A stretch of DNA of 64,000 nucleotides from assembly GCA_002163155.1 (NCBI GenBank), contig MAAO01000006.1, positions 1,116,001 through 1,180,000 on the forward strand, read 5' to 3'. A program made the translations under genes and the position numbers. The DNA comes from Halobacteriovorax marinus (GTDB lineage Bacteria > Bdellovibrionota > Bacteriovoracia > Bacteriovoracales > Bacteriovoracaceae). Below, piece by piece: positions 44,602 through 53,530 of this stretch. The notes below the pieces were generated by a model. It had not been told where the DNA came from. It did not search any database and saw only the letters and a program-made list of their open reading frames with translations. How positions within the stretch are numbered: the stretch's first letter is position 1; every line of letters begins with the position of its first letter.

Positions 44602-45978
44602 TTAATCCATTAATCCATAAAGGTTTGCCATTGATATTCCTGAAAGCATGGAGCCAACGATTCCTAGAAATCCCTGATCAGTTCCACAGATCACCAAACC
44701 TTTAATTGCAGTTGAGCCATCTCTCGATTTATCAGTGGAACCGTAGACAGTTCCTCCAAAGTGAGAGGTGTATTTCTTTATTGTGGTAGGGGAGAAGATG
44801 TCTTTATAGACGACTTCTTCATTCCACGATGGAAGTATTTTCTTTGTGAGTTTACAGGCATTTTGGAAAACTAGTTCTTTATGGGCGCGGTATTCATCTT
44901 TAGTGAATTCATTCCACTTATTAAAATTGGCCATATTTGTTATTCTTACCCAACCATCTTCAAAGTCATTGTGAACAAAATTATTTGGAAGGCAAATAAC
45001 CGCTGAAGCGGGATCATAGAAATCACTAGGCTGTCTATAAAGATACTTAGGCCTGTCATTAAAAAAAGCAATCGTCGTATCGACTCCAAAATCTTTTGGA
45101 AACTTGTCTAAAATTAAAATGCTTTCTGTGAAAGTCATTTTTCCAGTTCTAGCTGTGGGTAATTCTTTTTCTGTTTCTACAACGCTCAATGTTTCGGGTA
45201 GTCCCATTGAAGAAATAACTAAGTCCGCTTCGATGAAGTCACCATTCTTTAAGTGAACACCTTTTATTTTTTCATTCTTGGTTTCAATTTTAATAACTTC
45301 ACTTCTAAATCTAACTTCACAGCCGAGAGTTTCTAATTTATTTAAAAGTAAATTAATAATAGTTCTCACTCCACCTTTTGGTCTTGAGAAACCTTCCATA
45401 TAAATACTTTTAAACATGATCACAAACTGGGAGAAATCCATGTCATTTTCCCATGCTGATCCGTAGATCAATAGAGGGCAGAAGATCATTTCTAACAATT
45501 CTTCGTTAGAGATATATCTTCTCACAACATCCTTGGCCAAAACGTGTTCGTTATCTAAGGCCGTTTCATTGAATTCATTAATGTGTGCAATCAGTTTTGT
45601 AAGCCCATCAATTTGATTAGGAAAATGGATTGCTATATCTTCTACGAGTTCATTTAGATCATTCGTAAAAGTGAGGGTCTTTTCTGGAAATATTATTTTT
45701 GAATGTCTCTGTGGAGATAACTCCAGAGAGTCATAGGGAATTCTTAATTGTTTTAAGAGAGTGGCCAGGGGCTTTCTTCTCTCTCCCTTTTCCATGTAAT
45801 TTGTGAGGGCATGAAGACCCACATCAAAATCTCTCTTGGCCCTCTTATAATAACTATTGAGCCCGCCAGTAATGACATGCTTTTCTAGCAAGAGCACTTT
45901 CTTATCAAACATGGCGAGTCTTATGGCCGCGGCCATTCCACTCATTCCTGCACCAATTATAATGGCATCGTATTTCAT
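44602..45978 (-). CDS. CrtI/phytoene-desaturase-like FAD oxidoreductase (arm 2)
   Basis: 458 residues. DAIIIGAGMSGMAAAIRLA and GGLNSYYKR form the N-terminal FAD site, FSRPKGGVRTIINLL is the middle motif, and GLVICGTDQGFLGIVGSMLSG is the C-terminal FAD site. It is homologous to 30281-31696 (shared YTNHNKGASFG / YTSHFGGTVYG segment). Position between acp and oleA suggests that it desaturates, or otherwise oxidises or reduces, the acyl-ACP chain before head-to-head condensation. Substrate is an inference. Confidence 0.85.
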   Translation of the reverse strand: MKYDAIIIGAGMSGMAAAIRLAMFDKKVLLLEKHVITGGLNSYYKRAKRDFDVGLHALTNYMEKGERRKPLATLLKQLRIPYDSLELSPQRHSKIIFPEKTLTFTNDLNELVEDIAIHFPNQIDGLTKLIAHINEFNETALDNEHVLAKDVVRRYISNEELLEMIFCPLLIYGSAWENDMDFSQFVIMFKSIYMEGFSRPKGGVRTIINLLLNKLETLGCEVRFRSEVIKIETKNEKIKGVHLKNGDFIEADLVISSMGLPETLSVVETEKELPTARTGKMTFTESILILDKFPKDFGVDTTIAFFNDRPKYLYRQPSDFYDPASAVICLPNNFVHNDFEDGWVRITNMANFNKWNEFTKDEYRAHKELVFQNACKLTKKILPSWNEEVVYKDIFSPTTIKKYTSHFGGTVYGSTDKSRDGSTAIKGLVICGTDQGFLGIVGSMLSGISMANLYGLMD

Positions 45979-45991
45979 TTGGAACCTTATA

Positions 45992-46017
45992 TGTCACCTT
46001 AACGAATTAAGGTGACA
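45992..46017 (-). other. Intercistronic UUCG hairpin between acp and the FAD gene
   Basis: TGTCACCTTAA (45992-46002) and TTAAGGTGACA (46007-46017) form a perfect 11-pair stem. On the transcribed minus strand the loop is UUCG, a very stable tetraloop. No T-run follows, so it is more likely an mRNA processing or stabilising element, or a leaky attenuator, than a full terminator. It sits just after the acp stop. Confidence 0.7.
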
Positions 46018-46026
46018 ACTTAAAAA

Positions 46027-46281
46027 TTATGCAAGTGCAGTAAACTTTGGACCTAGATAATCCACACAGCTTTGCATGCTAGCTAGTTGTGGGTAATCTT
46101 CTTGTGGAACGATGATCTTATGTCTTTTCTTAAGTTCCATAACGATATCTAAGAAGTCCATTGAATCTAAATCAAGTTGATCTCTAAGTGCTACAGCATC
46201 ATCAATTGTTGTTACATCGTCATCTAAAGCAACGTCAGCTATTATATCTAAAACGTGTTTTCTTACTTGTACATTGTCCAT
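46027..46281 (-). CDS. Dedicated acyl carrier protein
   Basis: 84 residues, acidic, helical. Phosphopantetheine Ser in LDLDSMDFLDIV; no other ACP-like domain. It would carry the growing acyl chain for the adjacent ketosynthase and for FabG/FabZ/FabI. The RBS AGGAGGG is the strongest in the cluster, in line with the need for abundant ACP. The gap to the ketosynthase is nine bases. Confidence 0.92.
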   Translation of the reverse strand: MDNVQVRKHVLDIIADVALDDDVTTIDDAVALRDQLDLDSMDFLDIVMELKKRHKIIVPQEDYPQLASMQSCVDYLGPKFTALA

Positions 46282-46290
46282 TCTGCCCTC

Positions 46291-47520
46291 CTAATGGGTA
46301 TATTTCTTAATAATTAGTGATGAATTTATTCCCAGCATTCCAAATGAATTATTTAAAATGATGTTAACTTCTTTTTCTATTTTCTCTCCGTTCACAAGAT
46401 TTTTTAAATCGCATTTCGGATCAATATTTTCAATTTTCTTACAAGGATGAATAAGGCCATCTGTAAAGCTAGGAAGGTTTCCTGCTAGCTCTAGCGCACC
46501 TGCTGCACCCATGGCGTGACCAATGAATCCCTTAGAGCAGTTGATATAAGTATTTTCACTGTATCCAAAGACTTGGCTAACAGCTTCACACTCTTGAATA
46601 TCTCCCATCTTAGTACCAGTGGCGTGGAGGCTTACAATGTCGATATCTTCAACTTTTATTGATGCCTTCTCAATGGCCCTAGTCATACATTGAATTTGCC
46701 TCTCTGTATTAGGTAAAACGAAATCTGAGGCATCGCTATTTGAATGGTATCCAATAACTTCTCCGTGTATTTTCGCGCCTCTCTTCTGTGCGTCTTCGAG
46801 TCTCTCTAGTGTATAAATGGCTCCACCTTCAGAGATGACAATTCCATTTCTATCAATATCAAGAGGACGAGTGGCAAGAGTAGGGTCCTCATGTTCTCCT
46901 AGTGCTCCTTGAGCTGCGAAGGCCGCAAAGATACCAAAAGTTTGTGGAGACTCACTGACTCCTCCTGCTAGTGCGTAATCAACTTCTTCAAGTTGTAACA
47001 TCTGACAAGCTTGAATGAGTCCTAAGTTACCTGCGGCACATGCTGCACCGATAGTGTAGTGAGGTCCTGTAATTTTTAAATTGAGAGTGACTTCTCCTGC
47101 TGGATTATTGGCAACTGTTCTTGGGTTATGATGATGAGACCAAAATTCAGTATTCTTATCATTCTGATAGAGCTCGTGAATTTCGTTTTCCGTCTCAACA
47201 TTTCCATGTTCAGTAATTCCAAGATAAACACCAACTCTATCTTTATCTATATTTTCCCAGTCAAGGTTAGAATCTATAATCGCTTCGTTAGCACAGTAAA
47301 TTGAAATGGCACCAACTCTGGTTCCTCTCTTTCTTGTTTTCTTAGACTGATGTTTAGTTTCATCAAAATCACAAAGACCAGCAGCTCTGATACCCATGTG
47401 CCTCACTTCTGTGTGAGTGATTCCTGAGCGTCCTTCAAGAAGAGCAGTTCTAAATTCTTCAAGACTGTTTCCATTTGGAGCAGTAAGTCCCACTCCAGTT
47501 ATAACGATACGATGTTTCAT
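46291..47520 (-). CDS. fabF: Beta-ketoacyl-ACP synthase (FabF-like)
   Basis: 409 residues. Complete Cys-His-His triad: GAACAAGN (Cys), LHATGTKMGD (His) and KGFIGHAMGAAGALE (His, preceded by the conserved Lys). It condenses malonyl-ACP with acyl-ACP. LGITEHGNVETENEI and SHHHNPRT are unusual compared with housekeeping FabF, so it is probably a specialised subfamily. The start overlaps the regulator stop in ATGA. Confidence 0.92.
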   Translation of the reverse strand: MKHRIVITGVGLTAPNGNSLEEFRTALLEGRSGITHTEVRHMGIRAAGLCDFDETKHQSKKTRKRGTRVGAISIYCANEAIIDSNLDWENIDKDRVGVYLGITEHGNVETENEIHELYQNDKNTEFWSHHHNPRTVANNPAGEVTLNLKITGPHYTIGAACAAGNLGLIQACQMLQLEEVDYALAGGVSESPQTFGIFAAFAAQGALGEHEDPTLATRPLDIDRNGIVISEGGAIYTLERLEDAQKRGAKIHGEVIGYHSNSDASDFVLPNTERQIQCMTRAIEKASIKVEDIDIVSLHATGTKMGDIQECEAVSQVFGYSENTYINCSKGFIGHAMGAAGALELAGNLPSFTDGLIHPCKKIENIDPKCDLKNLVNGEKIEKEVNIILNNSFGMLGINSSLIIKKYTH

Positions 47521-48182
47521 TTAGTTATTTCTCCCGAAAGCCTTTCTAGGCTTCCTTTTAATTTATTTGTTAAAGTCTTTCTTACCTGATCAGTTATATT
47601 GGCCATGGGGGCCACTCCACTGGTCAGGAGATGTAACGTCTTTGGTAATTGTTTTAAAATATGTGGATATTCCGTTGGAAGCTTACTTTGAGTAAGTTCA
47701 ACAACAAAACTCATGACACTCTCGGCGATTTCACAAGTTGTAATAATTGACTTAAGTCTCTTAGTTCTTGGATCACCATCTTTAGATGTTGCAAGAGCTA
47801 TTTTTTCAAGTCTGAGCGCCATTTGTTTGAATTCGAGAATAACTTCTTGCTCTCTCTTTCTAAAAACACTTGAGACAATTGAGAGGCTATCTTCCTTAAC
47901 CGTATGAACCTTTACCCGTCTTTCCTTGTCTTCTTTTTTTAATTCACGAGAAATGATCGCTCCATAATGAGTAAGGACTTTTAGAGCGTTTGAAACTGCG
48001 GGTTGTGATAATTTTAATGTTTTCTCTATTTCTTCACTTGTAAGTGGTCTAGTAGAAAGAACGAGGAGGCCGTATACGGACCCTTCAATTCTCTTAAAAC
48101 CAATTTGGTTGAGGAAGTTTTCAAACACAGGAAGTTCGGCGAGTAACTCTTCTTCTACGAAATTTTCAATTTGATCTGACAA
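47517..48182 (-). CDS. GbsR/MarR-family regulator of the ole operon
   Basis: 221 residues. Winged helix: GSVYGLLVLSTRPLTSEEIE, LKLSQPAVSNALKVLTHYGAI (recognition helix) and an RRVKVH wing. This is the GbsR subgroup of MarR-type repressors. A C-terminal helical extension of about 110 residues may bind a lipid-like effector. It is the first gene of the operon and translationally coupled to the ketosynthase, so it probably controls its own operon. RBS AAGGA lies about ten bases upstream. Confidence 0.88.
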   Translation of the reverse strand: MSDQIENFVEEELLAELPVFENFLNQIGFKRIEGSVYGLLVLSTRPLTSEEIEKTLKLSQPAVSNALKVLTHYGAIISRELKKEDKERRVKVHTVKEDSLSIVSSVFRKREQEVILEFKQMALRLEKIALATSKDGDPRTKRLKSIITTCEIAESVMSFVVELTQSKLPTEYPHILKQLPKTLHLLTSGVAPMANITDQVRKTLTNKLKGSLERLSGEITK

Positions 48183-48221
48183 CGTAAATCCTTGAAAAAA
48201 TTGGTTTATTACAAATATATA

Positions 48222-48234
48222 ATATTAGAAATAT
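48222..48234 (-). promoter_or_regulatory. Candidate operator of the ole operon
   Basis: ATATTAGAAATAT is an interrupted palindrome (ATATT-AGA-AATAT) 40 bases upstream of the regulator's ATG, within the divergent region shared with the 48383 gene. AT-rich palindromes of this size suit a MarR/GbsR dimer, but in such AT-rich DNA chance is possible. Confidence 0.35.
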
Positions 48235-48382
48235 CAGATTAATCCTCACTGTCTTACTCGTCAATGAATTAGTGGATTAAGATTTGCTGCGACATGTCTT
48301 TTTCCGAAGTATGCAATCATAAGTTATTCATAAAGTTTAAGCTCTGGGTTAAATACATCTAGAATATGGCGAATAGAGAGGT

Positions 48383-49429
48383 ATGAAACAACATTCACTA
48401 CATTTAAAGGCCCATGATCAAATATTCAGAGAAAATGATATTGCTGAAGCGATGTATATCGTTAAGCGGGGAATTGTTCGTCTCTATAAACCCAAGGGAA
48501 AAGGTTTTATCGAACTTGCCACTATTCACTCCGGAGAGTTGATAGGAGAGATGTCCTATTTTGACGAAGGTAACAAGAAACGTAGCTGTTCAGCGGAAAC
48601 TCTGGTTGATACTGAACTCGTAGAAATCAAGTTTGCGGATTTCTCCCATATGATGAATAGTACTAATCCCTGGTTTCAAACTATTATCAATACATTAGTG
48701 GCGAGACTATTAAATTCCAATAAGAAAGTTACTAATTTTGAATCAAATTCTGTTTCTATCAATTATGCAAATAAAGGCGCAAATGATCTTTATAAATTTT
48801 TTAAAGATATTGATATTGTAAGACTCTTTAGTATTTTCTATCTCGCTATTAAGGGACAGGAAGAGGAAGGGGTGGAAGATGATGATGATATTATCATTCA
48901 CAAAGAAATTTTTAGCTACTTTGCCACAGATATTTTCAATTTTAATGAAACAAAAATAACGGAATTTCTTGAGATTTTAGAGAACTCTTTTCTCATTGAA
49001 CTCGTTGAAGATATTGAGGGAGAATTAGATAATATTCTAGTTTTAAATGTAGATCTCATAAAGAGAAGTTTTATTTTCTTTAATAAACAAAGACAGCTTC
49101 CTGATCAAAAGAAAACGTCCTTAGATGAACGATCCTTAAAATTTTTCTCGGAAATCTTAAGAAAACACAAGGAAAAACCTTTCATAGGAGAAAATCCTCT
49201 GATTGATTTTACAGATCTCATTAATGAATTTAAAGAAAATTTCAATATCTATATCTCAATGTCTGATTTTAAAAAACCTATTGCAATGGAACTCCTTGAT
49301 GAACCAAAATTTAATCAAGAACAAAGAATTGTCGCCCATGTGAATATAGAAAAACTTGAAAGTCTTATTCCTCTCTTACTTGTGAAGAAGGAGTTTGCGA
49401 GCTTTAATGAAAATATGCGATTAAAATAA
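48383..49429 (+). CDS. Cyclic-nucleotide-binding-domain protein
   Basis: 348 residues. Residues 5-115 form a CRP-like cNMP-binding beta roll: KAHDQIFRENDIAEAMYIVKRG, then GELIGEMSYFDEGNKKRSCSAE as the phosphate cassette, though the usual RTATV is changed. No helix-turn-helix is visible in the C-terminal 200 residues, which are helical and charged. This separates it from Crp/Fnr regulators; it may be a sensor acting on other proteins. It is divergent from the ole operon. Confidence 0.8.
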   Translation: MKQHSLHLKAHDQIFRENDIAEAMYIVKRGIVRLYKPKGKGFIELATIHSGELIGEMSYFDEGNKKRSCSAETLVDTELVEIKFADFSHMMNSTNPWFQTIINTLVARLLNSNKKVTNFESNSVSINYANKGANDLYKFFKDIDIVRLFSIFYLAIKGQEEEGVEDDDDIIIHKEIFSYFATDIFNFNETKITEFLEILENSFLIELVEDIEGELDNILVLNVDLIKRSFIFFNKQRQLPDQKKTSLDERSLKFFSEILRKHKEKPFIGENPLIDFTDLINEFKENFNIYISMSDFKKPIAMELLDEPKFNQEQRIVAHVNIEKLESLIPLLLVKKEFASFNENMRLK

Positions 49430-49450
49430 GTCGCTCTATTTAAGAGCGAC
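49430..49450. terminator. Bidirectional terminator
   Basis: GTCGCTCT (49430-49437) and AGAGCGAC (49443-49450) with a five-base loop, between two convergent genes. TCTTATA follows on plus and TTATTTTAAT on minus. Confidence 0.72.
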
Positions 49451-49464
49451 TCTTATAGGATATA

Positions 49465-51510
49465 TTATTTTTTTGGAAGTTTAGACACAAGGGTGAGGAT
49501 TGTCGCTATGGCCACACTCTCACCAGTTTCATCGTAGACATCTACAAGCCATTTTACCACTCCTTTAGGAGTTTCTCCCTCGCGGTCTTCTTGTTCTACT
49601 TTCTCTTTACAAGTTAATCTGACACCAATGGTTGCTCCCACATAGACAGGTTTAATAAACCTCAGGTCATCAAGTCCATAGTTGGCAAGAACTGGTCCCT
49701 TTCCTGGATCGACAAAGAGTCCTGCAGCGGCTGAAATGATAAAGTAACCATGGGCCACTCTCTTTTCAAAAATTGTTCCCTCAAGTGAAGTTTCATCTGT
49801 GTGGGCATAGAAGTGGTCCCAACTTACATTGGCAAAATTCACTATATCAGTCTCAGTTACGGTTCTCTTGTGAGTCACATGAGTGTCACCAATTTTTAAC
49901 TCCTCAAAGTGTTTTTTAAAGGGATGAACTCCAGGATTGAGTTGTTCACTACCTGCTTGATAAACATTTGTGATGGCAGTTAGTGTCGTTGGATGTCCTT
50001 GAATGGCCGTTCTTTGCATGTAGTGGTGAACTCCACGAATACCACCCATCTCTTCTCCACCACCTGCTCTTCCAGGTCCTCCGTGAACAAGTTGTGGCAT
50101 AGGGGAGCCATGGCCAGTTGATTCTTTGGCGCAATGTCTATTGAGTACGAGTATTCTTCCGTGACTGGAAGCAGTCTCTAGGACGATATCTCTCGCAAAG
50201 TCATTATCATTGGTAACAACTGAGCTTACTAGAGATCCAAGTCCCATGTGAGAAAGTTCTGCAGCTTCTTCTATATTCTTATAAGGGATGATTGTACTCA
50301 CTGGTCCAAAGGCCTCAACATTGTGAACATTGGAATTATTAAATGGTTTGTCACAGTAGAGCAGAGTTGGAGAGATGAAGGCTCCTTTATCTAAGTCTCC
50401 TCCTAGAATTTCTTTTGGAGTTCCTCCTCCAAAAACTAATTCACTGTCTTTCTTTAACTCTTCAATTCTAGCAAGCACTTCTTCTTTTTGAGAAAGTGAA
50501 GCGAGAGGACCCATTCTTACATCTTTTGTTCTTGGGTCTCCGATAGTGACTTTCTCTAATCTCTTTATTAAACCATCTCTTACGTCTCCAGCAAGGTTTG
50601 CTGGAACAATGATTCTTCTAATGGCCGTACATTTCTGTCCCGCTTTAATTGTCATTTCCTTTGAGACTTCTTTAATAAAGAGATCAAACTCTTGTGTTCC
50701 TGGTACGGCATCCGGACCTAGGATTGATGAGTTGAGTGAATCGGCTTCTAGATTAAAGGGGATATTGTTATTTAGTATGTTTTCGTGAGACTTAAGCATT
50801 AAACCAGTAGTGGCCGAGCCCGTAAACGTTACAACGTCTTGACTGGTTACATGGTCTAAGATTCCGTTGGCACTTCCACTGATTAATTGCAGTGCTCCTG
50901 GAGGCAAAATATTGGAGGCGATGATTTCTTTAAACACGGCTTCAGTAACATAACTTGTAGAAGTGGCAGGTTTAACGATGGCTGGAACCCCTGCCAAAAT
51001 ATTTACAGCAACTTTTTCAAGCATTCCCCAGACTGGGAAATTATAGGCGTTAATATGTATGGCACAACCTCTTTTAGGAGTTAGGATATGATGTCCTAGA
51101 AAAGACCCTTCTTTACTGAGGAATTCTGCAGCACCATCAACGAGAAACTTTTCATTGGGAAGCTCTCTTCTTCCTTTGGAAGAATAAACAAAGAGATTTC
51201 CAATTCCACCTTCTATATCAATCCAACTATCTATCTTGGTTGCACCTGTTTGATAAGAGACTTCGTAGAATTTATTCTTATGTTCTAACAAATGCAGGGC
51301 AAGTGCTTTAAGTAGACGAGCTCTTTCATGAAAAGTTAAATTTCTAAGTTCTTTATTTCCAATACGTCTAGCGTAGTCAAGCATCTCTCCAAAATCTAGG
51401 CCCTTTGAAGAGGCCATAGCAACTAGCTGTCCAGTAGAAGCATCAAGTAGTTTGGCTCCATCTTCGCTGCCTTCAACCCATTGTCCTAGAGCGTAATTTA
51501 ATAGTTTCAT
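49465..51510 (-). CDS. paaZ: PaaZ-like bifunctional aldehyde dehydrogenase/enoyl-CoA hydratase
   Basis: 681 residues. Residues 1-520 are an aldehyde dehydrogenase: NAYNFPVWGMLEK, VTFTGSATTG, Glu in FNLEADSLN and Cys in KAGQKCTAIRR. The last about 150 residues are a MaoC-type (R)-hydratase: ETDIVNFANVSWDHFYAHTD and KRVAHGYFIISAAAGL. PaaZ opens oxepin-CoA and oxidises the resulting semialdehyde in aerobic phenylacetate breakdown. No other paa gene is nearby. RBS AAGGAAAAAT. Confidence 0.93.
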   Translation of the reverse strand: MKLLNYALGQWVEGSEDGAKLLDASTGQLVAMASSKGLDFGEMLDYARRIGNKELRNLTFHERARLLKALALHLLEHKNKFYEVSYQTGATKIDSWIDIEGGIGNLFVYSSKGRRELPNEKFLVDGAAEFLSKEGSFLGHHILTPKRGCAIHINAYNFPVWGMLEKVAVNILAGVPAIVKPATSTSYVTEAVFKEIIASNILPPGALQLISGSANGILDHVTSQDVVTFTGSATTGLMLKSHENILNNNIPFNLEADSLNSSILGPDAVPGTQEFDLFIKEVSKEMTIKAGQKCTAIRRIIVPANLAGDVRDGLIKRLEKVTIGDPRTKDVRMGPLASLSQKEEVLARIEELKKDSELVFGGGTPKEILGGDLDKGAFISPTLLYCDKPFNNSNVHNVEAFGPVSTIIPYKNIEEAAELSHMGLGSLVSSVVTNDNDFARDIVLETASSHGRILVLNRHCAKESTGHGSPMPQLVHGGPGRAGGGEEMGGIRGVHHYMQRTAIQGHPTTLTAITNVYQAGSEQLNPGVHPFKKHFEELKIGDTHVTHKRTVTETDIVNFANVSWDHFYAHTDETSLEGTIFEKRVAHGYFIISAAAGLFVDPGKGPVLANYGLDDLRFIKPVYVGATIGVRLTCKEKVEQEDREGETPKGVVKWLVDVYDETGESVAIATILTLVSKLPKK

Positions 51511-51680
51511 TATTTTTCCTTTTAAGACTCATTTGTCCCTACCTCATATTTGCGATTGGGCCCATGTGACTTATTTATTAAAGGAGTTATTTTATAAATT
51601 TGATAGGGACGTGACTAGAAAGTATGCGTCATTTTAAGGCGTTTTAATGGGTTTTATTGAAAATAAATGCAGAATTGCCC

Positions 51681-52424
51681 TCAATACTGCGAGAGGTACT
51701 CTGAGACGATTCTATCTTTGACCCCAGATGATGTAATACTTTGTAATCCTCTATTAAAAGTCTGAATGAGCTTTAAACAATTTTGATTTTTCTTATGGCA
51801 AACGAGGTGAAGTCCTCCTTTAGTTAAGTTGGGGTAGAGGATAAATTCAAATTGTTCTCTTTCTGCGTGGGAGAAGTTTTCACGCATATAGTGAATGGCC
51901 GTATAAAGTGGAATAGGAAATAGGTCTATTCTCTTATGAAGAATTTTCTTCATATTCATGAGGTCACTTCCCACCATTTCAAGTTCCAACATTGGCCGTA
52001 ATTTATCAAAATTCTTTCCGTAACTGATATTGCGAGTAACACCTATTCGAAATTTTTTAATGTCTTCTAATTCATTTATTTCAAAATCACTTTCTCTATG
52101 GGAAATTAGGATACTAGGGGCGAGGATTATGGGTTTGGAAAAATACCAACTCTTTTCTCGTACATCATTTTTTATAAAGGCAAAAGAAACACCATTTAAA
52201 TGATTAATAGAATCTTCGGCGCTTTGCCAAGAAGCAAATTGTAGATTGTATTCAACCCCTTGGTTCTCTAAGGACTTCTCCACAACTTCAGTGAGAAACC
52301 CTCTATTACTTATACTCTCATCAATGTAGGGGGGAGATTGACCAACCACCACATCAAATGTTTGTGCGAAAGCTCCGCTGCACAGGAGAAGTAGTGTAAT
52401 GAATTTTAGCTGCCTTATTTTCAT
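51681..52424 (-). CDS. Periplasmic solute-binding protein, family 3-like
   Basis: 247 residues with a signal peptide (ITLLLLCSGAFA, before QTFD). FDVVVGQSPPYIDESISNRGFLTEVVEKSL and VSFAFIKNDVREKSWYFSKPI follow the SBP_bac_3 pattern. No ABC permease or ATPase neighbours, so it may feed a sensor or act alone, as is common in Bdellovibrionota and Shewanella-type genomes. Confidence 0.85.
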   Translation of the reverse strand: MKIRQLKFITLLLLCSGAFAQTFDVVVGQSPPYIDESISNRGFLTEVVEKSLENQGVEYNLQFASWQSAEDSINHLNGVSFAFIKNDVREKSWYFSKPIILAPSILISHRESDFEINELEDIKKFRIGVTRNISYGKNFDKLRPMLELEMVGSDLMNMKKILHKRIDLFPIPLYTAIHYMRENFSHAEREQFEFILYPNLTKGGLHLVCHKKNQNCLKLIQTFNRGLQSITSSGVKDRIVSEYLSQY

Positions 52425-52469
52425 ATCTCTAAAAACTTAGCAGCTAATTGTGAATTAAATATTAATTAA

Positions 52470-53375
52470 CTATGATTCGTAACCTGAAATTAGCTCGTCA
52501 ATACTGTTTTTTAAGACGATGAGTTCATTAATGGCATCATCTTTCTCTTTACCATCAACAAATCTCTCTTGAGCTAATATCTTGATAATACTTCTATTTA
52601 GTCGCTTAGATGTATTTTTAATGGCCTTAAATTCACTCATCATAGGATCTTTTGCCATGATCTTTTCGATGGCTTCAGAGGCCCCAACATTTTGTACTTC
52701 TTTGACTAATTCTTTTACTACATCAGAGGCTTTTTCCTTAATGTAAGGGAGTATTTCCTCTTGTACTTCTTGAGATAATTTAATCAGCTCGTTCGCCTGA
52801 GTGGCCCCAATTTCTCCATCAAGTCTTGCTCTTTTTACACCATTACACGACTCTCTATCTCTTAGGATCGCCGCTTTAATGGCCCTTTCAGAAAGTCCCG
52901 TTTTTTCAGAAGTGTCTTTGACAAAGGTTCTCACTTCTTCCTCGTGAACAGCACTGGCAACTTCAGCATTTAAATCTTCTTCAAGTTGTTTCTTCTTCGA
53001 AGGAGCTTTTAAATCAGAAATTTTTATATCTTCGAAGGCATCAGGATTAATCTTTTCAAAGATTTCTTTTCCACGTCGTAAGCAATTTTCAAACTCTAGA
53101 TCTGTTAGGTTCTTTCTTACTAGATTTTCATCAATGGAGATGAGCTCTTCTTTGAGTTCCCCTTCACTGACTTTAATAACTGGAGCTTCTTCTCGCTCCA
53201 TTTGTTTTAAAGCTGAATATCTTCTACCACCTGCTATGAGTTGGTTTTTATCATTTACGATAAGGGGATTTATAAGACCAATATTTCCAATACTATCAAC
53301 TAGTGTATCTACGTTGGTATTTGTACGAAGGTATTTATTGTTCACGACGATGTCGGCGATGGGCATCATTTCCAT
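52470..53375 (-). CDS. Orphan ParB/RepB/Spo0J-like protein
   Basis: 301 residues. N-terminal ParB nuclease/CTPase-like domain: NIGLINPLIVNDKNQLIAGG then RRYSALKQM, and SIDENLVRKNLTDLE matches the ENxxRxdLsPiE box. The helix-turn-helix region TGLSERAIKAAI follows. The typical C-terminal dimer domain is not obvious. No parA is adjacent and no parS-like TGTTTCAC site was seen, so chromosome partition is unlikely to be its job here; gene regulation is an alternative. RBS AGGAG eight bases from the ATG. Confidence 0.87.
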   Translation of the reverse strand: MEMMPIADIVVNNKYLRTNTNVDTLVDSIGNIGLINPLIVNDKNQLIAGGRRYSALKQMEREEAPVIKVSEGELKEELISIDENLVRKNLTDLEFENCLRRGKEIFEKINPDAFEDIKISDLKAPSKKKQLEEDLNAEVASAVHEEEVRTFVKDTSEKTGLSERAIKAAILRDRESCNGVKRARLDGEIGATQANELIKLSQEVQEEILPYIKEKASDVVKELVKEVQNVGASEAIEKIMAKDPMMSEFKAIKNTSKRLNRSIIKILAQERFVDGKEKDDAINELIVLKNSIDELISGYES

Positions 53376-53530
53376 ATGGGTGTCTCCTAATTATGTGTGT
53401 TCTGTGTGTGTGCACAATATTTGAGCAGAAGAGTATTCTTTTGGCGAGAGAAATAGAATATTATTTTCTAACTTAGAGCTAAGCTTTTGAATTTACAGAA
53501 ATGTAGTGGGCTTGAGTTAATATATTTTAT

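Noticed and set aside
40072-48182. Aryl-polyene or flexirubin cluster interpretation
   Set aside because: No aromatic starter enzymes, acyltransferases or typical Ape ketosynthase pair; OleA-B-C-D are specific to head-to-head olefin formation.
53376-53530. A parS centromere site next to the ParB-like gene
   Set aside because: Only a TG-repeat leader and a short broken palindrome are present; nothing resembles TGTTTCACGTGAAACA.
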